From the NCBI GenBank assembly GCA_005776945.1, contig SXOB01000091.1, forward strand, positions 1 through 51,762: a stretch of 51,762 nt of DNA. Direction: 5' to 3'. Positions within the stretch are counted from its first letter, which is position 1, and every line of letters starts with the position of its first letter. The position numbers were made by a program, and so were the translations under genes. Source of the stretch: Pseudomonadota bacterium. Lineage in GTDB: Bacteria > Myxococcota_A > UBA796 > GCA-2862545. Positions 24,867-33,488 of the stretch are shown here, piece by piece. Below the pieces are notes generated by a model that was not told the DNA's origin, ran no database searches, and was given only the letters and a program-made list of their open reading frames with translations.

Positions 24867-26162
24867 ATGTTGCCCCCCGGCCCTCGCCTTCCATCGTTTC
24901 TTCAAATGGCCCAGTGGGCGACGCGGCCGATTGAATTCTTGACCGCGACCCAACGGAAGTACGGCGACACGTTCACGTTGCGGCTGCTGGGGTTCGGCGA
25001 ATCCGTCTTCTTGAGCCATCCCGACGACGTCGCTGCCGTATTTGCCTCAGACGGCGACACCCTGCGCGCCGGCGAAGGCAACGACATCCTGTTGCCCTTC
25101 TTGGGCGTCGATAGCGTCCTTGTGCAGGATGGCCCCAAGCACCGGCGCGCGCGCAAGCTCATGATGCATCCCTTCCATGGCCAGCGGATGCGCCTGTACG
25201 GCGCCACGATGCTCAAGGTATCCAGGGACGCCGTGTCGAATTGGACGCCCGGTTCGACCGTCCGTGTCCTTGACGCCAGCCAACGGCTGTCGCTCGACGT
25301 CATCCTCCGCGTCGTCTTTGGCTTCGACGGGGCGGGCTTCGACCGAGCGCGCACGGTCATCGTCGACGCCATGGAGGCGATCACGCCGGCCGTCGTGTTT
25401 TTTCCGCTCCTTCAGCGGGACCTCGGGCCCCTTTCGCCAGGACGGCGCCTCCAACAGCGTGGGGCCGTCCAAGACGCCCTGCTGGATGAGGTCATCCGCG
25501 ATCGACGGGCCACGCCAGGCGGGCACGACGTCCTGTCCATGCTGCTCGAAGCCCGGGACGAGGCCGGCGAGCCCATGTCCGATACCGAGGTGCGCAGTCA
25601 ACTCCTCACCCTGCTCACGGCAGGTCACGAGACGACGGCGACCGCTCTTGCCTGGGCCATGCACCACCTGGCCCGAGACCCGGAGGCGCGGGCGCGCGTG
25701 GCCGAGGAGATCCAAGGGGTCGAGGACCCCGCGGCGCTCGCCAAGCTGCCGTTTCTGGGGGCCGTGTGCAACGAGGCCCTTCGCCTGGTCCCCGTACTCC
25801 CGATCGTCATGCGCGTAGTTCGCGGATCTTGGTCCTTGCGCGACCAGGTCCTTCCGCTCGGGTCACGCGTCGCGCCCTGCATCACCCTCGTGCACCGCAG
25901 GCCCGACTTGTACCCGGACCCTGAGGCTTTCGTCCCCGAGCGATTCCTGGACCGGCGATTCGGCCCGTCCGAGTTCTTTCCGTTCGGAGGCGGGGGCCGG
26001 CGTTGCATCGGCGCTGCATTCGCCGAGTACGAAATGAGGATCGCCCTCGCGGAAATGGTACGCAAGGCCGGAGACTTTCGACCGGTCGACGCCAGCGTCG
26101 GCTACGCGCGCCGACACATCACGATGGCCCCAGCCGACGGCGCCAGGATCGCCATCGCCTGA
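24867..26162 (+). CDS. Cytochrome P450
   Basis: A 431-residue heme monooxygenase of bacterial soluble type. Pro-rich start LPPGPRLPSFL; I-helix AGHETT at 252-257; K-helix ExxR with Glu303 and Arg306; heme loop FPFGGGGRRCIG with ligand Cys380. The HR pairs near 92-95 (KHRRARKLMMHPF) are the C-helix. Similarity in pattern to CYP102/CYP110-like fatty-acid or terpene hydroxylases is possible, but the substrate is not readable. No ferredoxin or reductase gene is nearby, so electrons must come from elsewhere. The stop abuts the converging lipoprotein stop (TGATCA). Confidence 0.95.
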   Translation: MLPPGPRLPSFLQMAQWATRPIEFLTATQRKYGDTFTLRLLGFGESVFLSHPDDVAAVFASDGDTLRAGEGNDILLPFLGVDSVLVQDGPKHRRARKLMMHPFHGQRMRLYGATMLKVSRDAVSNWTPGSTVRVLDASQRLSLDVILRVVFGFDGAGFDRARTVIVDAMEAITPAVVFFPLLQRDLGPLSPGRRLQQRGAVQDALLDEVIRDRRATPGGHDVLSMLLEARDEAGEPMSDTEVRSQLLTLLTAGHETTATALAWAMHHLARDPEARARVAEEIQGVEDPAALAKLPFLGAVCNEALRLVPVLPIVMRVVRGSWSLRDQVLPLGSRVAPCITLVHRRPDLYPDPEAFVPERFLDRRFGPSEFFPFGGGGRRCIGAAFAEYEMRIALAEMVRKAGDFRPVDASVGYARRHITMAPADGARIAIA

Positions 26163-26501
26163 TCAGCGCTCCCGGATCTCGACGGTGACCACAGCCGTTC
26201 CTCCTACAGGGGGGACAAACTGAATGGGCAGCGTCGCGTCGACGGCGCAGTTGGCCGCTGAGCGGGCATGGGGGCCAATGGCGTTCGCCTCTTCGACGCG
26301 ACCGAATTCGTCGATGACGATTCGCATCGTGACGGGGCCCGCCGATACGCAAGGTTCGTAGGCGCCCGCGGCCCGACTGAGGGCCGCACCCACGTCACCG
26401 GCCTCGATGCCTCCCACGACCCAAGGCTCGCCAACCGCCACGGGAGCGGAATCCGCGTGGGCCATACAGCCCGTCGCCATACGAAGCAAAGGCACGATCA
26501 T
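26163..26501 (-). CDS. Small lipoprotein with AgmX/TonB C-terminal-like domain
   Basis: A 112-residue protein from ATG 26501, which overlaps the VWA gene stop (ATGA); GAGG is five bases upstream. MIVPLLRMATGC gives Cys12 as lipobox residue. The mature sequence runs VVGGIEAGDVGAALSRAAGAYEPC, then VTMRIVIDEFGRVEEANAIG, then CAVDATLPIQFVPPVGGTAVVTVEI. This is the pattern of the AgmX/PglI and TonB C-terminal-like domains common in myxobacteria, with the paired Cys typical of them. It is the third gene of a RavA-ViaA-like unit, suggesting the envelope is where that unit acts (inference). Confidence 0.75.
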   Translation of the reverse strand: MIVPLLRMATGCMAHADSAPVAVGEPWVVGGIEAGDVGAALSRAAGAYEPCVSAGPVTMRIVIDEFGRVEEANAIGPHARSAANCAVDATLPIQFVPPVGGTAVVTVEIRER

Positions 26502-27760
26502 GGGCACCTCGGGCTTCTCTTCGGCCCCGAGCTTGGTGCCTTGAGCCGTTCGAGAACGCGGACGATGGCGGCCGCGTCCGCGACGCCATTCCACAACACG
26601 ACGGCGTCGCTGAACGGCGCGACACCTGACGTCTCTCCCTTCCCGACGATGGCGCTGATGACGCGAACACCCAACCTCCTTCGAGCTTGGGCCACCCGGT
26701 CGACGACGTGAACCGATGCTCGCGCCAACCCGTCAGTCACGACCAGAATGTCGGCGTCGCGGAGGTCAGCGCCCTCAATCCGGTCGAGTGCGCGCAGCAG
26801 GGGGACATCGAAGTCCGTTCCGTTGCGGAAGCCCAAAGCCAAAAAATCAAGCAGAGCTCCAAGGCCTCCCGGACCCGCCCCGACACGCCGTTCGATGGCC
26901 TCCCCCACGCCCCCGAACAACACCAGGTGAAGGGCCCGTCCCCGCGGAACCAACCGGCGAGCGAGGCCAAGGACGAGGCCCTTGGCAAGGTCCTCGGGCG
27001 CCCCGTTCATCGACGCACTCGTGTCGATGCAAACGACGAGGGGGCCGCCCCGTCGCTCGCCTAGCGGCGCGTCCGCCCCGTGTTGGAGGTCGAATATGGC
27101 CAGCCGCCGTTCCGCCCATCGTGTCCACCCGAGGTCCTCGGTTTCGGGGTCGCACAACAGCGCAAGTTCGGAGGGCAGCGCGCGACTCGGGTCCCCACCG
27201 ACGACGACGCCGACGAGGTCGGCGCCACCCCCCTCAGGCGAGCGCCCCTCCGATCGAGAGCGCCGACGCCCGAGCGCGTCCGCCAGCGCCAGCCAGGTCG
27301 GCAGCTTGGCCAACATGTGGGCACCCGCCTCGATTCGCGACAACCACTCCGCGTCGAGTGCGGCCGCCTCCGTTCCCGGCCACAAGCGCCCCAATGCCGC
27401 GACGGCGCGGTCAGCGTCGCCGACCCGCGATTCGGCGGCTTGAATGGCCTGAGCGACGCGCTCAGCCGTCAGAGATCTCTCGGGCGCCGACCGATCCGCC
27501 GCGTCCAAGCTCCGCCAGAGGTCCATGGCCGTGCGAACGCCGGCCTCGACTGCGAGGAAAGGGCGGCCTCGGCAGAGGCGTTCGAGGCCGGCCCAGGACG
27601 CCGGGGCGAGGGACGCGACAAGGCGTCCGATCGGGCTCGGCGCGTCGCCGCCGACAAGGCTTCCAGCGAGTTCGGAAGCCAGGTGCCGAAGCGCGCGTTC
27701 GCCAGCGTCGGACCCGGGGGGAAGCGCCGGATGCGCCTCCACGGCGTACCGAATCGTCAC
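26498..27760 (-). CDS. VWA-domain protein, ViaA-like
   Basis: A 420-residue cytoplasmic protein from GTG 27760, overlapping the ATPase stop (GTGA). The N-terminal 230 residues are helical. A C-terminal VWA domain has the MIDAS motif D246-T-S248-A-S250 with the usual strand VVCIDTSASM, later FRNGTDFDVPLLRAL and the acidic DILVVTDGLA. This two-part layout behind a MoxR-type AAA gene is that of ViaA, which binds and stimulates RavA; such pairs act as metal-dependent chaperones for complexes or membrane proteins. Target unknown. Confidence 0.88.
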   Translation of the reverse strand: MTIRYAVEAHPALPPGSDAGERALRHLASELAGSLVGGDAPSPIGRLVASLAPASWAGLERLCRGRPFLAVEAGVRTAMDLWRSLDAADRSAPERSLTAERVAQAIQAAESRVGDADRAVAALGRLWPGTEAAALDAEWLSRIEAGAHMLAKLPTWLALADALGRRRSRSEGRSPEGGGADLVGVVVGGDPSRALPSELALLCDPETEDLGWTRWAERRLAIFDLQHGADAPLGERRGGPLVVCIDTSASMNGAPEDLAKGLVLGLARRLVPRGRALHLVLFGGVGEAIERRVGAGPGGLGALLDFLALGFRNGTDFDVPLLRALDRIEGADLRDADILVVTDGLARASVHVVDRVAQARRRLGVRVISAIVGKGETSGVAPFSDAVVLWNGVADAAAIVRVLERLKAPSSGPKRSPRCP

Positions 27761-29763
27761 AACTCGGGCGGCGGAGGCACGCCGTTTCCATTGGCGCGAC
27801 GACGGACAGCCGCCAAAGCCGTGGCCGCGCCCCGCTGATGGTGGGCTGCGAGCGCCGCGATCCAGCCATCGGGCGACGCTCCCTCGACAAAGGCGATGAA
27901 GGCAGCGCCCGTCACGGTCAATAGCGCAGACGCCTCCGGACCCTCGGGCGTGGCCCCCCGGTCCTCGCGTTCACCCGCCAGGGACAGCGCCACCGGGGCC
28001 TCGTCGTCGATCTGCAGCTGAAGGACGGCCGCAAGCCCAAAAGTTCGCCGAGGCGCCTTTGGCAGCGCGGCGAGGACCGCCACCGCCGCCGACATCGCAT
28101 TCGCAAGTTGGGCTTCATAGGCGTCGAGCCGTCGGGCCTGGTCCACGACTCGACGGCGACGCTCCGCCACGGCGGCTGACCAGCCAGCCGGAATCCCCTC
28201 GAGAAAGGAGCGCTGCTGAAACGCGGCCACGGTGGCCCGCTCGCGCTCCGCCAAGGACTCAGCTCGGGCTGTCAGCGCCGCGCGTAGCCTCGCAACCTGT
28301 GCGCGCCGCCCCTCCATTCGGGTCGTCCAGTCGCCGGACGGTGGCGCCTCGATGGGGGCGTCCACATCTGTCGGAGGTACGCGGTCGTGCGCGAGCAACC
28401 AACCAAGCACTCGGATGGGATCGGACTCCGGGCGTTCCAACGCCGCAAGCACCGCGTCGCGCACCTCCGCCGCCCGTTCCGGGGTCGGCGCGAGAACGTA
28501 GGGCAACAGCAACAGGTCCAATTCGTCGACGCTTGGCCGCCCGTCCCAGGCCGCCGCGGCCTGAAGCCATCGTACCGCAGCGGCCCACCGGCGGTCCGAA
28601 ACGCCCCAGTTGGCCCGCCCGGCCGTCATCCAGATTCGCAGCAGCACCTCGTCCAGGCCCGCGGCCAACGGCAGCGTCGCTGCCACGGCCCGCCGCGCCA
28701 GAACTTCGTCGTGCGTCAGGCGAAGCGACTCGGCGGGCGCAAAAGGAGCGCGCCGCGCGAGCGCGACGCTCAAGAAGTTGTCCGCCCCCATCACGGGGGC
28801 CACCGAAAGGCGAACGAGGAACCGGTCCAGAAGCGCGTCGAGCGCTTCGTCGCCGTCGGGCATCTCATTGGAGGCCCCGATGACGGCGTGAAGGGGCGAC
28901 GTCGTTCGGACGCGTCCGTTGTGGAACACGCGCTCGTTGAGAAGCCCGAGCAAGCTGTTGAGGATCGCGGAGTTGGCCTTGAACACCTCGTCGAGGAACG
29001 CAACATGGGCCCGCGGGAGGTATCCGTCCGTCAGGCGGCGGTACTCCTCGGCCTTCAGTGCGGGCAGACTGACGGGACCGAGGAGCTCGTCGGGCTGGGT
29101 AAATCGCGTCAGCAAATACTCGAAGTGGTCGACGTTCTTGAGGCAATGGGCCACCGCGCGCGCCAACGCCGATTTGCCCGTCCCCGGGGGCCCGAGCAGC
29201 AGCACGTGTTCGCCCGCGAGTACGGCGAGCAGCGAGAGCCTTGCCGCAGCACGCCGCTCGGCGAATGTCGCGTCGAGCGCTTGAATCAGGGACTTCAGCC
29301 TGACCGCTGTCGGGTCGTCCACCGCTGGGACGCGATGGACCCCGGGGCGCTGAACAGGCCAAGGCCCCACGGAAGCGGGCGCGATCGGGTTCCGCGCCGT
29401 GTCCTGAGCCAACGCATCCGCGTAGGCGCGCGCTGCCTCTTGGCTGGCCGCGGGCACGTCTTGTGCGAGGAGCGTGGCCGCCAGTCGGGCCCCCGCATCG
29501 CCAAGGTCCGTTCCAGGCCGAAAGCGAAGGGCACCGCCTCCGTCCCAAGCAGCGACGTCGCTTGCGCCAAGCCAATCGACGAGTCCGTCGATTCGGCTCT
29601 CGTCTTCCTTGGTCACGCTTCGTGCGGCCTCAACCAGGGCCGTTCGATGCGTTTCTGCGGCGACGAGCAGGGCCCCCAGCGCGACCGCGGCCACGTGGGG
29701 ATCCCGGGGCAATACGCCCCTCCCCTCGCGGGTCGTCATACCGGGGACCTCGGGCCAGGTCAT
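27757..29763 (-). CDS. MoxR/RavA-family AAA+ ATPase with N-terminal extension
   Basis: A 668-residue ATPase (ATG 29763). Walker A GPPGTGKS is at 191-198 and Walker B FLDEVFKAN at 256-264. The RavA-type insert FTQPDELLGPVSLPALK is at about 221-237, and sensor 1 is in VIGASNEMPDGDEALDALLDRF, with the Arg finger following. The C-terminal half (about 400-668) is helical with a beta-rich piece, like the RavA LARA/triple-helix region. Unlike E. coli RavA, whose AAA module begins near residue 1, about 150 residues precede the module here. It forms a translationally coupled unit with the VWA and lipoprotein genes. Likely a chaperone-like remodeller. Confidence 0.88.
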   Translation of the reverse strand: MTWPEVPGMTTREGRGVLPRDPHVAAVALGALLVAAETHRTALVEAARSVTKEDESRIDGLVDWLGASDVAAWDGGGALRFRPGTDLGDAGARLAATLLAQDVPAASQEAARAYADALAQDTARNPIAPASVGPWPVQRPGVHRVPAVDDPTAVRLKSLIQALDATFAERRAAARLSLLAVLAGEHVLLLGPPGTGKSALARAVAHCLKNVDHFEYLLTRFTQPDELLGPVSLPALKAEEYRRLTDGYLPRAHVAFLDEVFKANSAILNSLLGLLNERVFHNGRVRTTSPLHAVIGASNEMPDGDEALDALLDRFLVRLSVAPVMGADNFLSVALARRAPFAPAESLRLTHDEVLARRAVAATLPLAAGLDEVLLRIWMTAGRANWGVSDRRWAAAVRWLQAAAAWDGRPSVDELDLLLLPYVLAPTPERAAEVRDAVLAALERPESDPIRVLGWLLAHDRVPPTDVDAPIEAPPSGDWTTRMEGRRAQVARLRAALTARAESLAERERATVAAFQQRSFLEGIPAGWSAAVAERRRRVVDQARRLDAYEAQLANAMSAAVAVLAALPKAPRRTFGLAAVLQLQIDDEAPVALSLAGEREDRGATPEGPEASALLTVTGAAFIAFVEGASPDGWIAALAAHHQRGAATALAAVRRRANGNGVPPPPEL

Positions 29764-29822
29764 CGGTCCCCTCTACCGCCTCCAGGCGACCCTGGCCCGT
29801 TAGCCTCCGGCCCGGAGACGCC

Positions 29823-30728
29823 ATGTGGACGCTTTGGGTCGCGCTGGCCACCGCCCAGAATTCGGTCGACGACCCCACGCCTTGGCAGGACGCTGCCGCC
29901 GCCATGCCCAACGGCCCGGCCGGCTGCTGGGAAGTCGTTGGCGAAGTCGCGTACGGCCACGACGTCGGGCGCTGGGTCCGCGCGCAGGGCGACGCCGTCG
30001 TCTATGGTCGTCTCGTCGATGGCGTCTGGAGCACGATGACGGTGCACAACGCGGGCCACCGTACCGAGGACCGCAACGGCCTGGCGACCACGGTCTACGC
30101 ACACGATCACGCCGTCATTCCGCTGTTCGGCTTCGTCGAGGGCGGGTCGATTGCGATCTCGAACAAGCAGGTCCAGGTCGAGATCTCGCCCGACGGCAAC
30201 GAACCCAAGAATTTCCTTCGGTCCGTCCTGAATTCCTTCTCCGATGCGGTCGAAGTCGCGACGGTCCGATGGGACGAAGGGCGCGCAGGCCGGGAACTCA
30301 ATGCGACCCGCAAAGCGGTCAAAGGCAACGGCTGGGTTGACGTTTCCGCCTTCTTTCCAAGCGGAGGGACCGTTCCTACGGAATTGGACGTGACGGCCCC
30401 AACCATCCCCTTCGGCATCAGTCGCGTCTCCGATGCCACGATGTCGCTTCGAACGGTCAATGGCCCCACGCCGGGCCTGCCCAAAGCCGAAGCCTACCGC
30501 ATCGAGGGCAAGATCTTTGGCCTGATTCCGGTCTCCTTGAGGCAGACGATCCGCTACCGGTCCGTCCTACCCTGCGCGCCGTCGACTCCTGCAGCCGCCC
30601 AGGAGCCAGTTGTTCCTCCGCCGCCTGTCGTCGCGCCGGAGCCGGAGATTGCCCCTGAGATCTTGGTCGTCCCCGAAGGTCAGGGCGTCCAGGAGACGAC
30701 CACGGGGACATCGCCACACTCGGGGTGA
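29823..30728 (+). CDS. Secreted protein of unknown function, Pro-rich C-terminus
   Basis: A 301-residue protein. ATG 29823 has GGAG five bases upstream. MWTLWVALATAQNS is a short signal peptide with likely cleavage after AQ or TA; it lacks basic residues. The core is beta-rich (DAVVYGRLVDGVWSTMTVHNAG, FGFVEGGSIAISNKQVQVEISP) with no motif I recognise, ending in a Pro/Glu/Val tail (VVPPPPVVAPEPEIAPEILVVPE). The last 49 bases overlap the end of the converging VWA lipoprotein gene. It is divergent from the RavA-like ATPase. Role unknown. Confidence 0.7.
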   Translation: MWTLWVALATAQNSVDDPTPWQDAAAAMPNGPAGCWEVVGEVAYGHDVGRWVRAQGDAVVYGRLVDGVWSTMTVHNAGHRTEDRNGLATTVYAHDHAVIPLFGFVEGGSIAISNKQVQVEISPDGNEPKNFLRSVLNSFSDAVEVATVRWDEGRAGRELNATRKAVKGNGWVDVSAFFPSGGTVPTELDVTAPTIPFGISRVSDATMSLRTVNGPTPGLPKAEAYRIEGKIFGLIPVSLRQTIRYRSVLPCAPSTPAAAQEPVVPPPPVVAPEPEIAPEILVVPEGQGVQETTTGTSPHSG

Positions 30729-32416
30729 CCGGCGAGCGTCGCGGTGGCCAAGACGGCCTCGCCCTCGCCGCGCGCCACCGTCGTGTCGATGTCGTCCCCG
30801 TAGAGCGTGGACAGCCCCTGCAGGCCCGCGAGCATCGGGTGATCGTCGTTGCCGAAGGTGACGTCGTAGTCCTCGCCGACGTTGTTGTTGGTCGGAGCAC
30901 CACAGTACGACGTCCCATTTCCAACGAAGTCGAGGTGGGTGGACTCCGCCATGGAGAAGCCATGGCCCCAGGACCATGCCATGTCGTCACCCTGAATCAC
31001 GACGCCGCCGCCGGCCGCCGCGAAAGCGCCGAGCGCGTCGATCGCCCCTTGGTCGTCGGGCGGATACCCAGGGTTGGAGTACCAAACGACGTCGTAGCCA
31101 TCGATATCGTCGGCATCGATCCCGCCTTCACCTTCCTCCAGGTAGTCGACCTGCCAACCGGCGTCGGCGAGCACGGTCGCCACCCATGCGGCGTCGTCGC
31201 GGAACTCATTGTGATGATTGTCGTCGAGCACGACGAGTACCGCCGGGTCCTCAACCGGTGTCACCCATCCCACGGTATTCGTGGCCAACGTCTCGGATAC
31301 CCCGGGCGTCATGTGGGGGTTCGTCATCGTCAGCAACATCACCGCGAGATTGCCTGTCGGGTCGACCGGACAATCGAGGTGAAGCGTATCGACGGTGACG
31401 CCCTCGGTGAGTTCCGTGCCATCCGACCACGACCACGTGGTGCGGATCCAGACCGGACCGCAGCTGTCTTCAGGCAACTCAGCGCAGACCCGTGTCGTGC
31501 TGTCGAAGTAGTCGGCGACGAGGTCAAAGACGCCGTCGATCTCGGATTCGTCGTCGATTGGCAGGTGTCGTGCGCCCGTAGCGTCCGCCAGCGCTTCCAG
31601 GCCGACATGGTCGACGTCGTTGCCCAAGCCGATCGTGTAGATCGGTGTCGTTTGACCCTGGACGGACAGGCTGAACAGGTCGTCGTACGTCGTGTCGATG
31701 CCGTCGCCAGGCCAAAGGTCGTGGTCGTAATCCTGCTGATCCGCGCTGTTGTTTTCGCGGCCGTCCGTAAATGCGACGACGCCGAGACGGTCGCTGGCCT
31801 CGCAGAACGAGCCAAGGTCGTGGAAGGTGTTGTCGCCGCCTAGGCCAAGCAGGGCGCCGCCAAGCGTTTCGTTGCCCATCCTGATGCCGTCGTTGAGCGC
31901 CGTCCAGCCGTCGGCGACGTAGGTCTCGGCAATCGCGTCGGCGAACGTCGCGGCGGCGTCGGTCACCGGCAGCAACACGGCGGCATTCGTGCTCACGCGG
32001 GTCAGCGACGCGCGACCGCCGCCATCGAGGACGCCGTCGGCCAGCGCCTGGGCGCCGGCCTGAAGTTCATCGACAAAACCGTCCTCGGAGCCTGAATTGT
32101 CGAGCACGAGGGCCAGGTCACCCACGCCGCCGTCCACACACGTCACCTCGGTTTCCTCAACCGGAACGAAGCCAGAATCGGGCCCTTCGGTCGACACTTC
32201 CACCGTCAGTGTCAGCTTGCCGTCGTCGCAGGCGACCGCGGCCCCGGAAGGGTCCGTGACGAGGACGTGGAGCCCGACGTAAGCCGACCCAGGGCCGTGC
32301 CCGCCGCGAACGCGCTGGACCGAGACGTCGGTTTCGGGGCCCGCGGGGACCACGCGTTGAACGAATGCGAGGTCGTTGCATCCCGTGAGCGCCATGACGA
32401 TGGACCAGGGAGCCAT
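30680..32416 (-). CDS. VWA lipoprotein with Rossmann-like C-terminal domain
   Basis: A 578-residue protein. ATG 32416 has GGAGG five bases upstream; MAPWSIVMALTGC has its lipobox Cys at 13. The VWA domain spans about 98-310, with MIDAS D106-N-S108-G-S110 and later VVAFTDGRENN and IYTIGLGNDVDHVGLEALAD. From about 415 a separate alpha/beta domain begins (AVLVVLDDNHHNEFRDDA, then WVATVLADAGWQVDYLEE, YDVVWYSNPGYPPDD, GGGVVIQGDD). It resembles ThuA/class I amidotransferase-like folds without a clear nucleophile. Cell-surface adhesion or scaffolding is likely; function unknown. Confidence 0.8.
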   Translation of the reverse strand: MAPWSIVMALTGCNDLAFVQRVVPAGPETDVSVQRVRGGHGPGSAYVGLHVLVTDPSGAAVACDDGKLTLTVEVSTEGPDSGFVPVEETEVTCVDGGVGDLALVLDNSGSEDGFVDELQAGAQALADGVLDGGGRASLTRVSTNAAVLLPVTDAAATFADAIAETYVADGWTALNDGIRMGNETLGGALLGLGGDNTFHDLGSFCEASDRLGVVAFTDGRENNSADQQDYDHDLWPGDGIDTTYDDLFSLSVQGQTTPIYTIGLGNDVDHVGLEALADATGARHLPIDDESEIDGVFDLVADYFDSTTRVCAELPEDSCGPVWIRTTWSWSDGTELTEGVTVDTLHLDCPVDPTGNLAVMLLTMTNPHMTPGVSETLATNTVGWVTPVEDPAVLVVLDDNHHNEFRDDAAWVATVLADAGWQVDYLEEGEGGIDADDIDGYDVVWYSNPGYPPDDQGAIDALGAFAAAGGGVVIQGDDMAWSWGHGFSMAESTHLDFVGNGTSYCGAPTNNNVGEDYDVTFGNDDHPMLAGLQGLSTLYGDDIDTTVARGEGEAVLATATLAGHPECGDVPVVVSWTP

Positions 32417-32495
32417 GAATTCCTCCGCAGCGTCACTGAAGCCGCCGGATCGGATTGGAGCAAGGCTTTCCTTTTTCGGCCCCTTACGGCGAAAC

Positions 32496-33488
32496 TCAAG
32501 CCGGTTCCGGCCGAACCCTCACGATCACCTTTCCGCGCGGCCCTTCGGCCTGTCGCGCATGGGCTTCACGAATCGCGCTCAGCGGCAGCTCGGAGTCGAT
32601 GCCGATCGTCAGGCGACCGGACTCGGCCTCAGTCCGCAGTCGGTCCAAGTCCGCCGCCGATCCGCGCTTGAGCACGTGGTGAAAGCGGACGCCCCGCATC
32701 GCCGCGCGCACGGACCAGCCCGCCATGTGGACCCCCGCAAGCAGGGTCCCGATCCACGCTCCGCGCTCGGCCACGAGTTCCGGTAGGTCGGCGACGATCG
32801 TCACGACGCGAGTGCCGCGTCGCGCCCTGCGGGTCAGCTCATCATGGTCGACGTCCGCGGCCACGACCACGACGTCAGCTTGGCCGACTTCAGCCATCCA
32901 ATCGCCGCGACGGTCGATGGCCCGCGCGCCGAGGTCCTCCACCGCACGACTACGCGAGGTGGAGCAGGTCCCGATGACGGTCGCCCCGCGCGACAGCGCC
33001 AACTGCACCGCGACCTGCCCAACCGCCCCGCTCGCGCCATGGACGAGGCAGCGCTCTGACGACCGAAGTCCAGCCCGGTCCAAGCACTGCAGGGCCGTGA
33101 GCCCCACGAGGGGCATCGCTGCGGCCTGGGCAAAGGTCCATCCCGCCGGCATCGTGGACACATCGTTGGCGCTGACGACGGTCCGCTCCATGGCGGTGCC
33201 AGGGCAACTGTGATGCGGCGAGCCCCAAACGCGGTCGCCAACCTTCAGCGCGGTGACGCCGGCACCGACTGTGGCGACGACGCCGCTGAAATCGAGCCCG
33301 GTTCCATGCGGCAAACGCCAGCCCAACAACAGGCGATGGCTACCGGCGCGAATCTTGATGTCCACCGGATTGACCGAACTGCAGACGACGTCTACGGCGA
33401 CTTCGCCGCGCCCAGGCGTCGGTTCGGGAATGTCGTCGATCGACAGGTGCTCTTCGCCACCCCAAGCGTGGAAGCGAGCGGCTTTCAG
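32496..33488 (-). CDS. Quinone oxidoreductase-like MDR family protein, CTG start
   Basis: A 330-residue medium-chain dehydrogenase/reductase. The start is taken as CTG 33488, with GGAGG exactly five bases upstream, overlapping the GTPase stop as CTGA; it gives MKAARFHAWGG, the standard family N-terminus. A TTG at 33500 would place the SD inside the gene. SSVNPVDIKIRAG (about 38-50), GLDFSGVVATVGAGV and GDRVWG, and the NADPH site HGASGAVGQVAVQLA are typical of zinc-free quinone oxidoreductases. No Zn-binding Cys cluster. It probably reduces a quinone or enone with NADPH. It is last in the EVE/GTPase cassette. Confidence 0.88.
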   Translation of the reverse strand: MKAARFHAWGGEEHLSIDDIPEPTPGRGEVAVDVVCSSVNPVDIKIRAGSHRLLLGWRLPHGTGLDFSGVVATVGAGVTALKVGDRVWGSPHHSCPGTAMERTVVSANDVSTMPAGWTFAQAAAMPLVGLTALQCLDRAGLRSSERCLVHGASGAVGQVAVQLALSRGATVIGTCSTSRSRAVEDLGARAIDRRGDWMAEVGQADVVVVAADVDHDELTRRARRGTRVVTIVADLPELVAERGAWIGTLLAGVHMAGWSVRAAMRGVRFHHVLKRGSAADLDRLRTEAESGRLTIGIDSELPLSAIREAHARQAEGPRGKVIVRVRPEPA

